This document shows positions 1 to 10,662 of a DNA stretch of 64,000 nucleotides, piece by piece (position 1 is the stretch's first letter; every line of letters begins with the position of its first letter). The notes under the pieces are model-generated. The model made no database searches and had not been told where the DNA came from. It worked only from the letters and a program-made list of their open reading frames with translations. A program made the position numbers and the translations under genes. Location: positions 5,346,001 to 5,410,000 of the forward strand of contig JBBPUQ010000004.1 in the NCBI GenBank assembly GCA_038501195.1, read 5' to 3'. The DNA is from Nemania diffusa. Its lineage: Eukaryota > Ascomycota > Sordariomycetes > Xylariales > Xylariaceae.

Positions 1-1
1 G

Positions 2-265
2 GTCCGCGGAGGGCCGGATACAGGTAGCAGTGAAGTGCAGATTGCCATTCTGACGACCAAGATTCGGGCTCTGGCGAATGAGCTGGAGAGGGGCAGAGGA
101 TACAGAGATAAGGTCGGAAAGCGAGACCTGAGACTGATGGTACATAAGCGCCAGAGACTCCTGACCTACATGGCGCGAAAGGAGAGAGGTAGCGCTCGGT
201 GGCAGCATATGGTTGAGCAGTTAGGCCTGACTGAAGCAACCTATAAGGGCCAGATCACCTTATAG
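2..265 (+). CDS. Mitochondrial ribosomal protein uS15 (S15), 3' end only
   Basis: This is the C-terminal part of a bacterial-type S15 protein, a small-subunit ribosomal protein that binds the central domain of 16S-like rRNA. The frame is open from base 2, so the gene begins outside the window. The visible protein starts with the S15 signature DTGSSEVQIAILTTKI and continues through the helix around KRDLRLMVHKRQRLLTYMAR to a TAG stop. Cytosolic S15/uS15 of eukaryotes is a different sequence type, so a mitoribosomal role is inferred from the bacterial-like motifs. The next gene, VMA6, is convergent and its stop lies about 290 bp away. The true start and any introns cannot be seen. Confidence 0.9.
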   Translation, partial: VRGGPDTGSSEVQIAILTTKIRALANELERGRGYRDKVGKRDLRLMVHKRQRLLTYMARKERGSARWQHMVEQLGLTEATYKGQITL

Positions 266-555
266 ACATAGAAGAAACCGAGTGTATGATATAGGTGGTT
301 TCGAGAAGCATGTACCTGTAATGCTGTCTATATGTAATATACAACAACGCCAGGGGCTGAGGGCGATCCACCACATGTCCATACCAATCAGCGTCTTATA
401 CCATCGCCACGCTCATCGCCATTATGTGAGAACTTGCCGCGTTCACACCTTCAGTTCATTCACATGGTATCCTCTTGTATTAGTACTACAGTGGTAAAAA
501 AGAAAAAGAGCAGTGCCAAACCAAAAACCAGATTTCTAAAAATCTACCATGTACC

Positions 556-1826
556 TTAGAACACACTAATGTAGTTGCCGATCCGCTCTTTCTGGTTCTG
601 TGCTATGCACTCGGCAATCCATGTGATGTTGCGGATTTCCTAGGAAATAATTAGACCCCATAGAGATAGGGAAAACATTAGGTACTTGACTCACCTGCTC
701 CCGTAGCTTCACCCATGCATATACAATGGCATAGGTGAATTGTCTCGTGAACGCATTCTTCGAGATTTCCATCTCCTTCTGGTAGAACATGTCTTCCAGA
801 CTCCTTCCATTCCCGCCAGGGCCACCGGCCATGTTGCCGGGTCCTGAGGGACCACCACCCAGCCCCGCAGCATCAAAGAAGGTCTTGTAGTCGGATACGC
901 CATCAACTGCGAGCCGCACACCCTCGAAATCATCAGCCCGAGATAGTATCAAGGTGCCTTCGGGATAGAGTCGGCCAAAGCTCGGGTATAACTTCTTACG
1001 GTCTGCCTTGCTAAGCTCCGTGCCGAACGAGTTGAGCGTGATGTTGATAGACCGTCTGTCCGCCTCGAATTCCAAAATCTCGCTCATAACCTCAGAGGTC
1101 GGAGTTCCGGCCATGTCCGGGTGCGTATTGACGAAGTTGTGGAAGTCCTCAAGGTAGTTCTTGTATAGGGTATTCCGTACAATCTCGATGTTCAGCTCGT
1201 CGAGATCCTGGTGGCTCAGGCTGCCTTTGAAGTAGGGTGCCAGCGGTGTCTCTATCAAAACGCTGTTGTAGAGTTCTTCAATGTTGGTGGCGACGCAGAG
1301 GACCGGCATGGTCTCGAACCATCCCAGGGGGTGACATCTCTCCAACAATTCGCGGGTGTCTCGTTCGTGGAGCGTGCCGGTGATGAGCAGCGCAACGTTG
1401 TCGATCATGTAGCCGTAGGTAAGGTAATCCAAGAACTGTGCTAGCGACCCGACTGCATTTGCACGAACGTATCTAAACTCGGAGACTAGCTTATCGGTTG
1501 TTTTCGCGGCCAGGCTGGAAGTAGATGGATTCGGCGGCAGAGAGGCGAGGAAGTCGCCGTAAGCAGGGCCGAGCTGGAGCTTGAGATCTGTGTCTTCAGT
1601 CAGAATTCGGTTTGCGCATCCATATGTGGGTAGATAATCACTGACCGTCGATGGTCTCGCACTGCGTTAGATTGGAGTAGTTGGCACCAGTGAGAAGGCC
1701 GTTTCGATATCCCCGAACGATGCCCTCCAGGTAGCTATGGATTGAGTGTTAGCATGCTCTTTGAGGACTATAGTAGGGTAATCAGTGTACTTGCCCGTTA
1801 TTGACGTTGAAAAAGAGCCCCTCCAT
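556..1826 (-). CDS. VMA6: V-type ATPase V0 subunit d (Vma6), four exons
   Basis: Subunit d caps the proteolipid ring of the vacuolar proton pump and couples V1 to V0. Exons are 1795-1826, 1646-1734, 695-1587 and 556-639, giving 365 residues, the usual length of the family. The protein starts [15 protein letters not shown], carries [15 protein letters not shown] and the conserved stretch around [20 protein letters not shown], and ends [20 protein letters not shown] after the last splice. Intron 1 (1735-1794) has a GC donor (GCAAGT) in place of GT; only this choice keeps the frame. Introns 2 (1588-1645) and 3 (640-694) are ordinary GT-AG introns. An open frame that runs on through intron 3 gives a wrong C terminus, which hides the conserved last exon. 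Confidence 0.95.
1735..1794 (-). other. GC-AG intron 1 of VMA6
   Basis: The donor on the minus strand is GG|GCAAGTAC and the acceptor is CATAG|CTACC. The joined codons read NNG-YLEG as in other Vma6 proteins. The only nearby GT donor, four bases downstream, would shift the frame. Confidence 0.85.
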
Positions 1827-2724
1827 CTTGGTAGATATTATGTGAGTGGTAAGGGGAGTATTTGATGCAAATATCTTGATGCCTGCTGCATCAACACCAG
1901 TAAACCGATCTAGTTATGATGTGCTAGTTATGCTGGACTGCCCGGGGCTCCAAGAAGGTATGCCACCTACCGTCGTCAGAACCTATACCCTTAACGCCTT
2001 GAACCTATTTCTGGCCCATTATATCGACCTAATTCAGCCTAGACTGATCTTACCTAACCTAACAAGGTTTAGTACACAGCTTTATTAGGCTTAGGTTATT
2101 ATATGCAGCTGTTATTTTTTAGCTACACATTAATGTTTTAATACACATTACATTACATATATATTGCTTAATAGTTCACCTAACTACGTTTAAGTAGGTT
2201 TGTTAAATGCATAATGAAAAGGGCTATTTTTATTTAATTATAGAAGTGTTGTTGGTGCTGGATAATTCGCTTTGAAAGCTAGAAAGTTGGTTAAATCAAG
2301 AGACACGCCCCGGTTACTCGTAAACGACATTCTACATATTATTCCTTTAAACAGTGCTAAACCCCTTTTAGAAACTAATCCGCCTGATTATCATTATTTA
2401 AATATACGGTCATCTAAAGCTTGGCCACAGTTTTAAGTACTTTAGCCACATTACCAGCCACTTGTGCTACACTTTAACGTCGTTGTTTTTCAGGGTTTCT
2501 GCGAAGCTCTACAGTACTTACATAGGTACTATTTAAAGTTGATACCTCAATTTTAATAGTAGCTATTGCTAATATTTTGTATCTCGACCCAACTGTTAGC
2601 TTTTCAAGCGCCCGGCTATTTCCGGCCTTTATTCCATTTTTCTTACATAGGGATCAGGGTTAAGTAAGCGCCATCGCCACCTACTAGGTAGGTACCTATT
2701 GACACAGCTTCAACGTATCTATTA
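1827..2724. other. AT-rich intergenic stretch between VMA6 and the PTH11-like gene
   Basis: About 900 bp with no credible gene. The VMA6 promoter should lie at the left end. From about 2080 to 2640 the sequence is clearly AT-rich with many TA steps and stops in every frame, which fits an old repeat decayed by C-to-T mutation, though no element can be named. The short open frame at 1846-2088 has no recognisable motif. A run of GTAGGTA-type words lies near 2680-2700. Confidence 0.5.
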
Positions 2725-4017
2725 TTAAACATGAATCTTAGTCTGGTTTGTCGGTTGATTATGCGTAACTGCATACGTCTCTGTCACCGTGATATGGTCC
2801 ACCTGGCCCTGCTTCCAGTGCTGCGAGGTCGTATCATTATGTTCGTATTGGATAAACGAGGAGTGATACCCACTCGGATGTTCGGGGAAACGACTCGCAT
2901 ACACTTTGTTTAGTTCGACGTCGGAGCCACCCTCGTCTGGGCGGGTTTCGGACTTGGAAAGGTTGACCTGAGTGCCTGGCCAGAGCCTGCTGATCACTGA
3001 AGCCAAGGACGAGGAGATCTTATCAAAGACGGGAAGTTTGGCGATAACCCTGAGCTTGGGTATACTACCCAAGATAATAAGCAGCGAGATCTCGACTGAC
3101 GCCAGTAGCGAGGTAACGCCATAAATGACGTATACCTTGGCGGGATTCATCCCGTCCTTCGCGCTGGCGTCAGTGCTCTTGTTTAGGCTCTCGCTCACGA
3201 TAGCTACTCGGCCGATAGCGATGCCCATCGTGATCAATGTCCCGGCCATAATTACCATGAGATATAGTTTCTGCTGAAAGGGCATGTGGAGCTTCCAGAC
3301 GAGAAGCGGCGGGAGAATGCCGTCAATAAAATCCGAGAGGACGAATAGAACTGGAACACTTAGTAAGGAGACGTCACTCTGCCAGCGAAAAGTGTGTTTT
3401 TCCTATCCTGTAACAGTAGGTTACATATTATGGTCCATTGAAAATGACTTACCAAGTTCGGTGAATATCAAAATATTGTGCGGCTCGTGCGACAGTCGCC
3501 ATTTCGCAGGGATGCGAAAGTCCCAGCTAGCTGGGAAGGGACTCGCCTGAAAGAAGACAAACACAAAATTGGCCAGGCCGAGTGTAGTTAGGAGTGCGGT
3601 TTTATTAATGATGAGCCACTTGAACCAAGTCCTCACGCTAAAAATATGGACAAGCAAAATTGCGATCGAGAGTCGGGATGCCATATTCGCTAGAAGGTTG
3701 ACTGGCACAGTAGCCCATGCCCATTTGCTCATATCGACAATCTGCTGGATCGTCATGGTTTCTGTCTCGTAACCGAATCCGGCGATACAGTTAAGGGTGA
3801 AAAAGACCTGGAAGAGAATGTGCAAGCCCAAGGCGAGGAGCATGACCCAGTCGTCGAGCGTGAACGGGCGGCGGAATTTTCGTGTCAGGTAGAAGCGAAG
3901 AACTAGAGCGAGAAAGGCAAAGACGAAGAAAGTCCAGGTCACACCCAATACGATCTTCGATCTCTGCGAGAGCCCACGATCCAGGGGTTCCGTAGGAAAC
4001 GCAGATGCGGCATCCAT
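2725..4017 (-). CDS. PTH11-like / fungal rhodopsin-domain seven-helix membrane protein
   Basis: Exons 3453-4017 and 2725-3350 join to 396 residues. The intron (3351-3452) has donor G|GTAAGT and acceptor GTTCCAG. Earlier AGs lead to in-frame stops or to the wrong frame, so this acceptor was chosen. The protein has about seven hydrophobic segments, the first near residues 20-45, and the typical FTLDDWVML motif after the first helix, as in the fungal rhodopsin-domain family that includes Magnaporthe Pth11-like receptors. The pattern PPLLVWKLHMP before a late helix is also typical. The tail of about 100 residues is hydrophilic and cytosolic by inference. No CFEM domain is present. The ligand is unknown. 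It is divergent to the SDR gene, with about 850 bp between them. Confidence 0.85.
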
Positions 4018-4864
4018 GATGAGGCAAGATGTTCCTACGGTAGGTAGTGAATGTGGGTGACGAGGTAATATCGGTAGAAGGTGTTAGAAGAGTAGTATTG
4101 AAGAACGATTATCGGTCAGTTTAATGGCATGTGGTCGAAGGGAGGACGAGGAAGACTATAACATAAGGCGGTATTATTACCACTCATTGTATCGGCGAGG
4201 CGGAGAGAGGGAAGGGTTCCTAGCAGGCTCTCTACCGCCGCCTAGGTAATTGGAGCTCCAAATCAGAGAATGCGGCTTAGGAATGGGGGCGAAAGTGCGT
4301 AACGTAGCAGTCAGCGCGATAAAATCCCCTAAGAATATATAGATGCATAATCTTATTGCTGCGCGTATACCATGGTTACTGTAAGCATGTTGGCGGGCTG
4401 CATAAGCATGTTGGTGGCGCCGATGAATGTATTAGTGATTTATGTGACCGTCGTGTTTGTTGTTGTGTGGTAGTTGGGAACCTAGGTAGTTGGGGAGTTA
4501 ATGTGACTCTGAGAAGCAGGCTGGCGCTTGGCACATATGCGAAATCATTCAACTCATGCCATTTGCATACAACACGTCGCTGGCTAAGACGATTACCTAA
4601 ACCAACTAGTAATCGCGCCGAGAAACCACCTCTGCCCGATCCCCGTTCATAACAATCGATTCTTGTATAGTGTGCAGAATGTCTGGCTTTCTACGCATCT
4701 ATCGGTCATTGCTGGGCATCTGCCCCCAAAATCCCCAATAACGATACAGTAGCGTTGTACTAATCCTGTCCCTCACTACAATGTATGTCGGCCCTCCACG
4801 AAAGGCTCTGGCTCATGTAGTCCGGCTTCACACGCTAATAATCTGACTATGGCGCCCTATTCAG
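4018..4864. other. Divergent intergenic region between the PTH11-like and SDR genes
   Basis: It should hold both promoters and probably the first exon of the SDR gene. A candidate ATG at 4679 opens a short frame (MSGFLRIYR) that could splice from about 4704 to the acceptor TTCAG at 4864 in the right phase, but its donor (GTCATT) is weak. A second possible intron start is GTATGT near 4782. No TATA box stands out. Confidence 0.4.
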
Positions 4865-5909
4865 GAACCGAAGTCTCTATCGATCATTCACGACGCAGGT
4901 GCTCCCCCTGCCGTACCCTAAGGAGGACTTCACGGGGAAGACGGTGCTCATCACGGGAGCTAATACGGGGATTGGGCTGGAGGCAGCGCGACACTTTGTA
5001 CGCCTTAATGCCACGAAGGTAGTCTTGGGCTGTCGTGACTTGGAAAAGGGGGAGATCGCGAAGCGCGATATCGAAGTCACCACTCATGTGGACATCAACA
5101 TCGATCCGGCACGGGTTGAGGTGTGGCAGGTTGACCTCGCCTCGTTCGCCAGCGTCCGAGATTTCTGTAGCCGCGCAGCGTCGAGGTTAGACCGCCTCGA
5201 CGTCGTCATCGCCAATGCCGGCACGCTAGGCATGTCTTTCGCTACTGCCGAGGGCTACGAGCGCATTACCACTATCAACGTGCTTTCGACATGGCTCATG
5301 GCGCTACTTCTGCTCCCAGTCCTACGCATCACGAAGGAGCGGTACTATGGGAAGGACGGCAACCCCTCGGCCAGTCGCAACGACGTCCCGCATCTAGTTG
5401 TGGTGGGGTCTAATGCGCATTTTTATACCGTCTTCGACGGCTGCGATGAGCCGTCCGTCTTTGAGCACCTTCGCTCTGACTCGGATATGTTCCATCGCTA
5501 TGCCAACACGAAACTTATTAGCCTATTAATCGCAAGGGAGGTTGCGGCCCAGATACTTGAAAGAAAACGGCGTGGCTATGAGAACGAGGTCGTGCTCAAT
5601 ATTGTTGAGCCGGGCTCTTGCCGAACGGGACTACTGCGCGAGAAGGTGTCGTGGCCGTGGGCGTACAGGGCCTTCGTTACGGTCGGATTCGGCATCGTCG
5701 GACGCACCGCCGAGATGGGAGCGCGGACCTACGTCTCAGCCGCTACGGCCGGGTGGGAGAGTCATGGCGTTTATCTTGAAGATTGCAAGTTGAGCACGCC
5801 ACACCAATTTGTCGACTCGGCAGAGGGCCACAAGCTGCAGAAAAAGGTCTATGGGGAACTGCTCGAGATCCTGGAAGGCATATCGCCGGGTATCTCACAG
5901 AATATCTGA
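4865..5909 (+). CDS. Short-chain dehydrogenase/reductase (retinol dehydrogenase-like)
   Basis: A classical SDR that probably oxidises or reduces a small alcohol or ketone with NAD(P)(H). Seen in order: the cofactor motif TGANTGIG after a beta strand, NAG (IANAGTLG), a serine strand (VVVGSNAH), and the catalytic Tyr-Lys pair as YANTK. The closing PG motif is EPGSCRTG. The length from the cofactor strand is normal for the family. The frame is open upstream to 4842 with no ATG, so the start must lie in an upstream exon, most likely joined at the acceptor TTCAG ending at 4864. The coordinates therefore lack the first residues. It is convergent with the GMC oxidoreductase gene, which fits a shared tailoring role but does not prove it. 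Confidence 0.85.
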
Positions 5910-6197
5910 TTATATGGTCAAGGGATTTGATGTAGAGGCACTCTATATCATACTCTCATACACTAAGTAAGCCACAATAATATATGAAGCCGGATCGAAA
6001 GGCTCTATAAGTGTACTTGTTGGAATATGAGCGTAGACACGCAAATTTGACTAAATACCGGCTTCGCTAATCGACTTGCTACTCCTAATCCCCTTCATAC
6101 CCTACGGTGTCCTCTTGCTCTGAGACACAACTGTCCTCGAAGCAACATATGAAAATCCGCGCTGAGGTGCGCCTGTCCTGCACATCTTTTATCACGG

Positions 6198-7937
6198 TCA
6201 CCTCTCCTTGATGAAGTCTGCGCATCGCTCGGCTATCATGTAAACTGATGCCATAGGATGAGCTGGATGGGCAGTGGGCAATATGCTAGCGTCTGCTATT
6301 CGCAGGTTTGAGAATCCATGGACTCGTAATTGCCCGTCGACAACACCACCATCACCCTCCTTGGCCATGTGACATGAACTAGTCAGATGATAGGCGGAGG
6401 CCATGTTCTTGCGAATGTAATCATCTAGATTAGCATCCGACACCGAGCTCCAAGAACCCTCAATCCATTCGCCCCCCATGCTATTAGCCGCCGGGTGCCG
6501 AAACATACGGGCGGCTTTGGAATACCCAGAACGGAAGACAAACTGCTCAGCCAAGCGAAGGGTGAAACGCAGTGCCTTTCGTGCCACGCGCTGATCCTCC
6601 TCGCTTCGTAGCATGTTTAGTCGTATCTGAGGACTTTGCTTCGCATCCACAGACTGGACTGTAACATCCCCAGTCGATGCTAAACTCGGCTGGGTGAGGC
6701 AAAGTTGAAGCGTGATCAGCCCTCTACCGGCATTCTTGGTCGGTGCTGTACCGATTGGTAGCACTATGATCTCTGCATCTGGAAGGTGGCCTGGATCGAA
6801 GGGATCCATGGTAGCCTTCGTCTCTCGTAGCAACCCTGTTTCGTCGTCGATGTGTGAGGTACTGAAGAAGATACCACGGTCCAAAGCGGACTTCAGCCAG
6901 CCTTTACCGGCTATAGCGTAGAGCAAGACGTTTTTGATTACAGATGTAACGCTGACCTGCAACTGTTGCAGCGAGTCCTCAATGGGGACCTCGAAGGATA
7001 TCGGTAATAGAACGTGGTCACTTAATCGAGAGCCTACGCCTGGGAGGTTTCGTGTGATAGGTATACCCACTCTGTTGAGGAGCGCCTCGGGACCTATTCC
7101 GCTGAGTTGCAGTATTTGCGGAGTACATATTGCGCCGGCAGTAAGTATGATCTCCCGTTTAACGGATATGAGATGAGAGATCGGAGTAAGTTGTTCGGCC
7201 TTCGAAGAGGAGAGGTAAACGCCGCGTGCGACACCATTCCGCCCGTCCACATCAAGGTGAGAAATGATGACATCTGTGCATATATGCAATACACTCTGGC
7301 GCTGGATAGCGACGTCCGTTGGCAAATACGCACGGAATGCTGAGTGCCTATTACCTTTTTGATCGATGGTAAGGTCGAAATTGAGGTACCCAAGAGCCAA
7401 AGAGCCATGCTGGTTAGGGTTTTCCTCGGAGAGGAGGCCTAACTCATGAGCCGATTGGGCGAGGAATGGATATACAGCAGACTCGAGATGGCTGGTCTGA
7501 CGCAACGACACAATTTTCTCGACTTTCTCAAAGTACGGCTTGACATGTGCCCAGTCCCACTCGAAGCCACGCTGTGACCATCTATCAAAATAGGTAGGTG
7601 CGCCGCGTGTGTATATCATCCCATTAATCCTGGAAGTCCCGCCAAGCGTCTCGGCAGAGAGGAGCGAGACGGGCTGGTTGCCTGTTTGCGGTTCTGGGAT
7701 TGACGATCGGCTGACCACATAGCTGCCACTAGCGACTGATGCGAGAGGTATTCGTGATATCATAGAATCATCAAAAGAGCCCCTTTCGAGGAGAAGCACC
7801 GTTGTCTCGGGGCTTTCACTAAGTCGCGATGCCAAAGCCGACCCTGCTGTGCCACCGCCAACCACGATGTAGTCATATTCCCGGCCAATGACTTCCGCTA
7901 GACGTCTGAGCGGGTAGGCATCTCCATAGACCCGCAT
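6198..7937 (-). CDS. GMC-family FAD oxidoreductase
   Basis: A single-exon protein of 579 residues, normal for glucose-methanol-choline oxidoreductases, which oxidise alcohols with bound FAD. The dinucleotide fold is near residues 20-45 (YIVVGGGTAGSALASRL), followed by the first GMC signature (ETLGGTSRINGMIYTRG) and the second (AGAICTPQILQLSGIGP). The C-terminal catalytic region has HLTSSCHM and then HPAHPM, which supply the usual His and His/Asn active-site pair. No secretion signal is seen at the N terminus, so an intracellular enzyme is inferred. The substrate is unknown. It lies between an SDR and an exporter gene, suggesting a role in one small-molecule pathway. Confidence 0.9.
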   Translation of the reverse strand: MRVYGDAYPLRRLAEVIGREYDYIVVGGGTAGSALASRLSESPETTVLLLERGSFDDSMISRIPLASVASGSYVVSRSSIPEPQTGNQPVSLLSAETLGGTSRINGMIYTRGAPTYFDRWSQRGFEWDWAHVKPYFEKVEKIVSLRQTSHLESAVYPFLAQSAHELGLLSEENPNQHGSLALGYLNFDLTIDQKGNRHSAFRAYLPTDVAIQRQSVLHICTDVIISHLDVDGRNGVARGVYLSSSKAEQLTPISHLISVKREIILTAGAICTPQILQLSGIGPEALLNRVGIPITRNLPGVGSRLSDHVLLPISFEVPIEDSLQQLQVSVTSVIKNVLLYAIAGKGWLKSALDRGIFFSTSHIDDETGLLRETKATMDPFDPGHLPDAEIIVLPIGTAPTKNAGRGLITLQLCLTQPSLASTGDVTVQSVDAKQSPQIRLNMLRSEEDQRVARKALRFTLRLAEQFVFRSGYSKAARMFRHPAANSMGGEWIEGSWSSVSDANLDDYIRKNMASAYHLTSSCHMAKEGDGGVVDGQLRVHGFSNLRIADASILPTAHPAHPMASVYMIAERCADFIKER

Positions 7938-8934
7938 GGTGCTGCGTATCGAGCTTCTAAGAATCGGGGTTTGAATCTGATAACAAAGCTATTCAAGGAT
8001 GACTAGTCAGAGGGGGCGTTCGTTGCTGCCTATTAGGCGCCGGTCTGCCTTGGCTTATCTTCGACGAATAATTAGCAAGGACTTGTATGCACAGTCTTCG
8101 CAATGTTTTGCCTTTTCATCGTAGCTGACTGCTGAACTGATGCGGTACGATGTAACTAGACTCGCGGGAAGACTTGACAATAAGAAGTGGGATGGTGTGG
8201 TCGAGGGCACTATGTTTAGAAGGCTTGATCTCGGTAAGAGGCACATACTACAGTATCTGTCAGACGAGCCATCCCTACTCATATAAGAGGTACGCTGTGT
8301 AACAATACCTGCTGTATAGTTCGTACAGCTGTACCAGATACATTTACACATTTTGCCTTCACGTCCGCCAAGTAAGCGACGCAGCAACTGCTTAAACTCG
8401 CATAAGCTTACAGCCTTCTTATAGACGAGGACGTAGAGTTGCACTCGGGCTACTGGGCGCGTAATGCTACTAACAACCTACTAATACGCCGGCCGATGTT
8501 ACCTGCCCAATTTACTCTATAGGTAGGTAGTCATGCAGCCGCACGATTCCCTACATCTAACAAAAAAATACTGCCTCGTATACATGCATAAGATATACGG
8601 AAACGGCTAGAGTGACTTATGGCACATCTGACCAAAAATTTGCCTAAGCACTTAGTGGCGAATGACTAGTATGCAGTCTTAAATCTAAACGATCGTCATG
8701 TCAACTGAAGTGGTTATGGTATGAGCTTATAATGACTTCAGCTCTCAAGGGCTGGCTATGATTATATCAATACGATCTAATTAGGGGGTTGCACATAATA
8801 AGGATAACATAAAGGGTATGTTTGACAGTCGGTATTGACACCCATCGACGTGTAAAGCATTGCAAATGACTCCATCGATCATGAATAGTACGTTGGACAT
8901 GAATGAGAAATTGTAGCATCGAATTACAGGGTTC
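7938..8934. other. Intergenic region between the GMC oxidoreductase and MFS genes
   Basis: About 1 kb holding the GMC promoter on its left and the 3' flank of the MFS gene on its right. An open frame at 8055-8444 on the minus strand has no motif and unusual composition and was not accepted. A GTAGGTAG run lies near 8521. Nothing else is recognised. Confidence 0.5.
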
Positions 8935-10662
8935 TTAAATTCCCTCTCGCGCCTTAGTAGGCGGTCGAGTATTATTCTCTAGACCAAAATCGGTCTCCTG
9001 CTCCTTCCGTAGTTTAATGTGTTTAAGGACAAATACAATGAAAAAGCCCAAGCCTGTGATCGCAACGAAAACAAGCCACACAACACTCAGTGCTCTCTTG
9101 TACAGGTCTATCACCTGGCCCTTGCTTGGTTCAGCAAGTGTCTCGATCGAGAACTGACCGTTACTAGTGCCAGAAGTGAACGTGTACGCCCGACCGTCTT
9201 TCAAGAAACGATATAAATCGGTATCCTCGACGCGGTATAAGTTTTCCTGGATCTGGCCGTTAAAGATGATGGAGGACATGGTAGCGCCCCATACAAGCCC
9301 AAAGGCGCGTATGAAGGCAAATGTGCTCGTGGCAGTGGCCACCATCTTCTCGGGCAGTGCAGCGAGAGTGGAGGGGAGCGATACCGTGAATATGCAGCCT
9401 GCTCCCCACGACGTAATAATCTGATAGCCAATCCATTCACCAGTACTGGATGCCTCGTCAAGAGTTGAGAAGAGCCCCAGTCCTATGGTCATCAATGCGA
9501 AACCAGACCAATGTAAGGGCTTGTAGTGGCCGGTTTTGGACAAGATAGCTGCGGCGATGCCACCAGAAGGCAGAAGCGCCAGTGCGAAGGGGAGGAAGTA
9601 AACACCGGATGTGAAGGGCGAAGCATCCTTGAGAGCCTGGAAATAAATTGGTAGAAAAAAACAGACGGCTTGGATCGTAATCGAGGCCAAAAAGATTAGG
9701 ACAAACGCCGCGGCGGAGGTTCGGTTTTTAAAGAGCTTCGGGGGAACGCTGGGGTTGACACAGAAACGAGATGACTGCTGAACATGGAAGAGGGCCCAAC
9801 CGGCGACTCCTAGAACGAGGGGAGCAACGGTGCGCCCAGAGTTCCAGGGGTAACCGCTTGTTCCACCCATAATAAGACCAAAGAAAAGTGATACCATCGA
9901 GGGAATGAAGATGGCACTGCCCAGGAAGTCGAGGCGACGTAGCGCTGCAAGCCACGACTCATTGCGCTTATGGCTCACGTTGACAAGTGTGATGATGCCT
10001 ATGCCACAAGCGCCAGACACTGGGAGGTTCAGCCAGAAGACCCAGCGCCAGTTGACCTGGGCTAGCGCGCCACCTACAATAGGGCCAATTGTACTCGCTA
10101 TGGCGGCAGTTGACAACATGGTGCTGAGGTACGCGCCACGATGGCAGGGGGGCACCAGATCACAGATAATGATCTCGGGGATGACGTTGATTCCGCCAGT
10201 ACCTAGACCCTGCACGAGACGCCCGGCGATGAGGGTTGGTACGTTGTGCGCCCCGCCTGCGATGCCGCTCCCAACGAAAAACAATATTACAGAGACCAGG
10301 AGAGGGGTGCGGCGGCCGAAGATGTCGACGATCTGACCATAGAACGGTTGCGGGATGGTGCAGGCGAATAAATAGGATTGGGCAATCCAAACATACTCGG
10401 TGGCGCCGCCGATCTCGCGGGTAATGGTCGGGAGGGAAGTGGTGATGATGGATGCGTCAATTCCGGAAATAAATGTCAGAATAGAGAGAATGGTAGTAAT
10501 TAGCAGAAGGCGCCATGTATGTTGAAACTTGGGGATTCTGGCCCCGTCCTGGTCCCTGTCCCGGTCCTGGTCCCGGTCCCGGTCCCGGTCCTGATGGCCG
10601 GCCGCCTGCGCCTGCGACTCCTTCTCCGGAGGTTCCGTACCGGCAAGCGCCGCAGATCCCAT
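8935..10662 (-). CDS. MFS drug:H+ antiporter of the DHA2 type (14 helices)
   Basis: A single-exon protein of 575 residues, normal for DHA2 exporters. After a charged N-terminal tail come about 14 hydrophobic segments. Motif D1 is DASIITTSLPTI, motif A is GQIVDIFGRRTPLL, and motif C is GPIVGGALAQVNWRWVFW. The family exports toxic or secreted small molecules across the plasma membrane using the proton gradient. Residues about 25-40 consist of repeated Asp-Arg/Asp-Gln pairs encoded by a hexanucleotide repeat (about 10545-10590). It shares a divergent promoter of about 500 bp with the DUF4267-like gene, so the two may be co-regulated. The substrate cannot be told. Confidence 0.9.
   Translation of the reverse strand: MGSAALAGTEPPEKESQAQAAGHQDRDRDRDQDRDRDQDGARIPKFQHTWRLLLITTILSILTFISGIDASIITTSLPTITREIGGATEYVWIAQSYLFACTIPQPFYGQIVDIFGRRTPLLVSVILFFVGSGIAGGAHNVPTLIAGRLVQGLGTGGINVIPEIIICDLVPPCHRGAYLSTMLSTAAIASTIGPIVGGALAQVNWRWVFWLNLPVSGACGIGIITLVNVSHKRNESWLAALRRLDFLGSAIFIPSMVSLFFGLIMGGTSGYPWNSGRTVAPLVLGVAGWALFHVQQSSRFCVNPSVPPKLFKNRTSAAAFVLIFLASITIQAVCFFLPIYFQALKDASPFTSGVYFLPFALALLPSGGIAAAILSKTGHYKPLHWSGFALMTIGLGLFSTLDEASSTGEWIGYQIITSWGAGCIFTVSLPSTLAALPEKMVATATSTFAFIRAFGLVWGATMSSIIFNGQIQENLYRVEDTDLYRFLKDGRAYTFTSGTSNGQFSIETLAEPSKGQVIDLYKRALSVVWLVFVAITGLGFFIVFVLKHIKLRKEQETDFGLENNTRPPTKAREGI
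10540..10592. repeat. GGTCCC/GGTCCT hexanucleotide repeat in the MFS N terminus
   Basis: About eight copies of a six-base unit encode the alternating Arg-Asp/Gln-Asp tail of the transporter. Copies differ mainly at one base. Confidence 0.8.

Noticed and set aside
282..497. 71-codon plus-strand frame after uS15
   Set aside because: It lies in the 3' flank of uS15 and has no motif.
1846..2088. 80-codon frame next to VMA6
   Set aside because: Starts with a non-ATG codon, runs into AT-rich DNA and shows no motif.
8055..8444. 129-codon minus-strand frame
   Set aside because: No recognisable domain, irregular composition and no codon bias like its neighbours.
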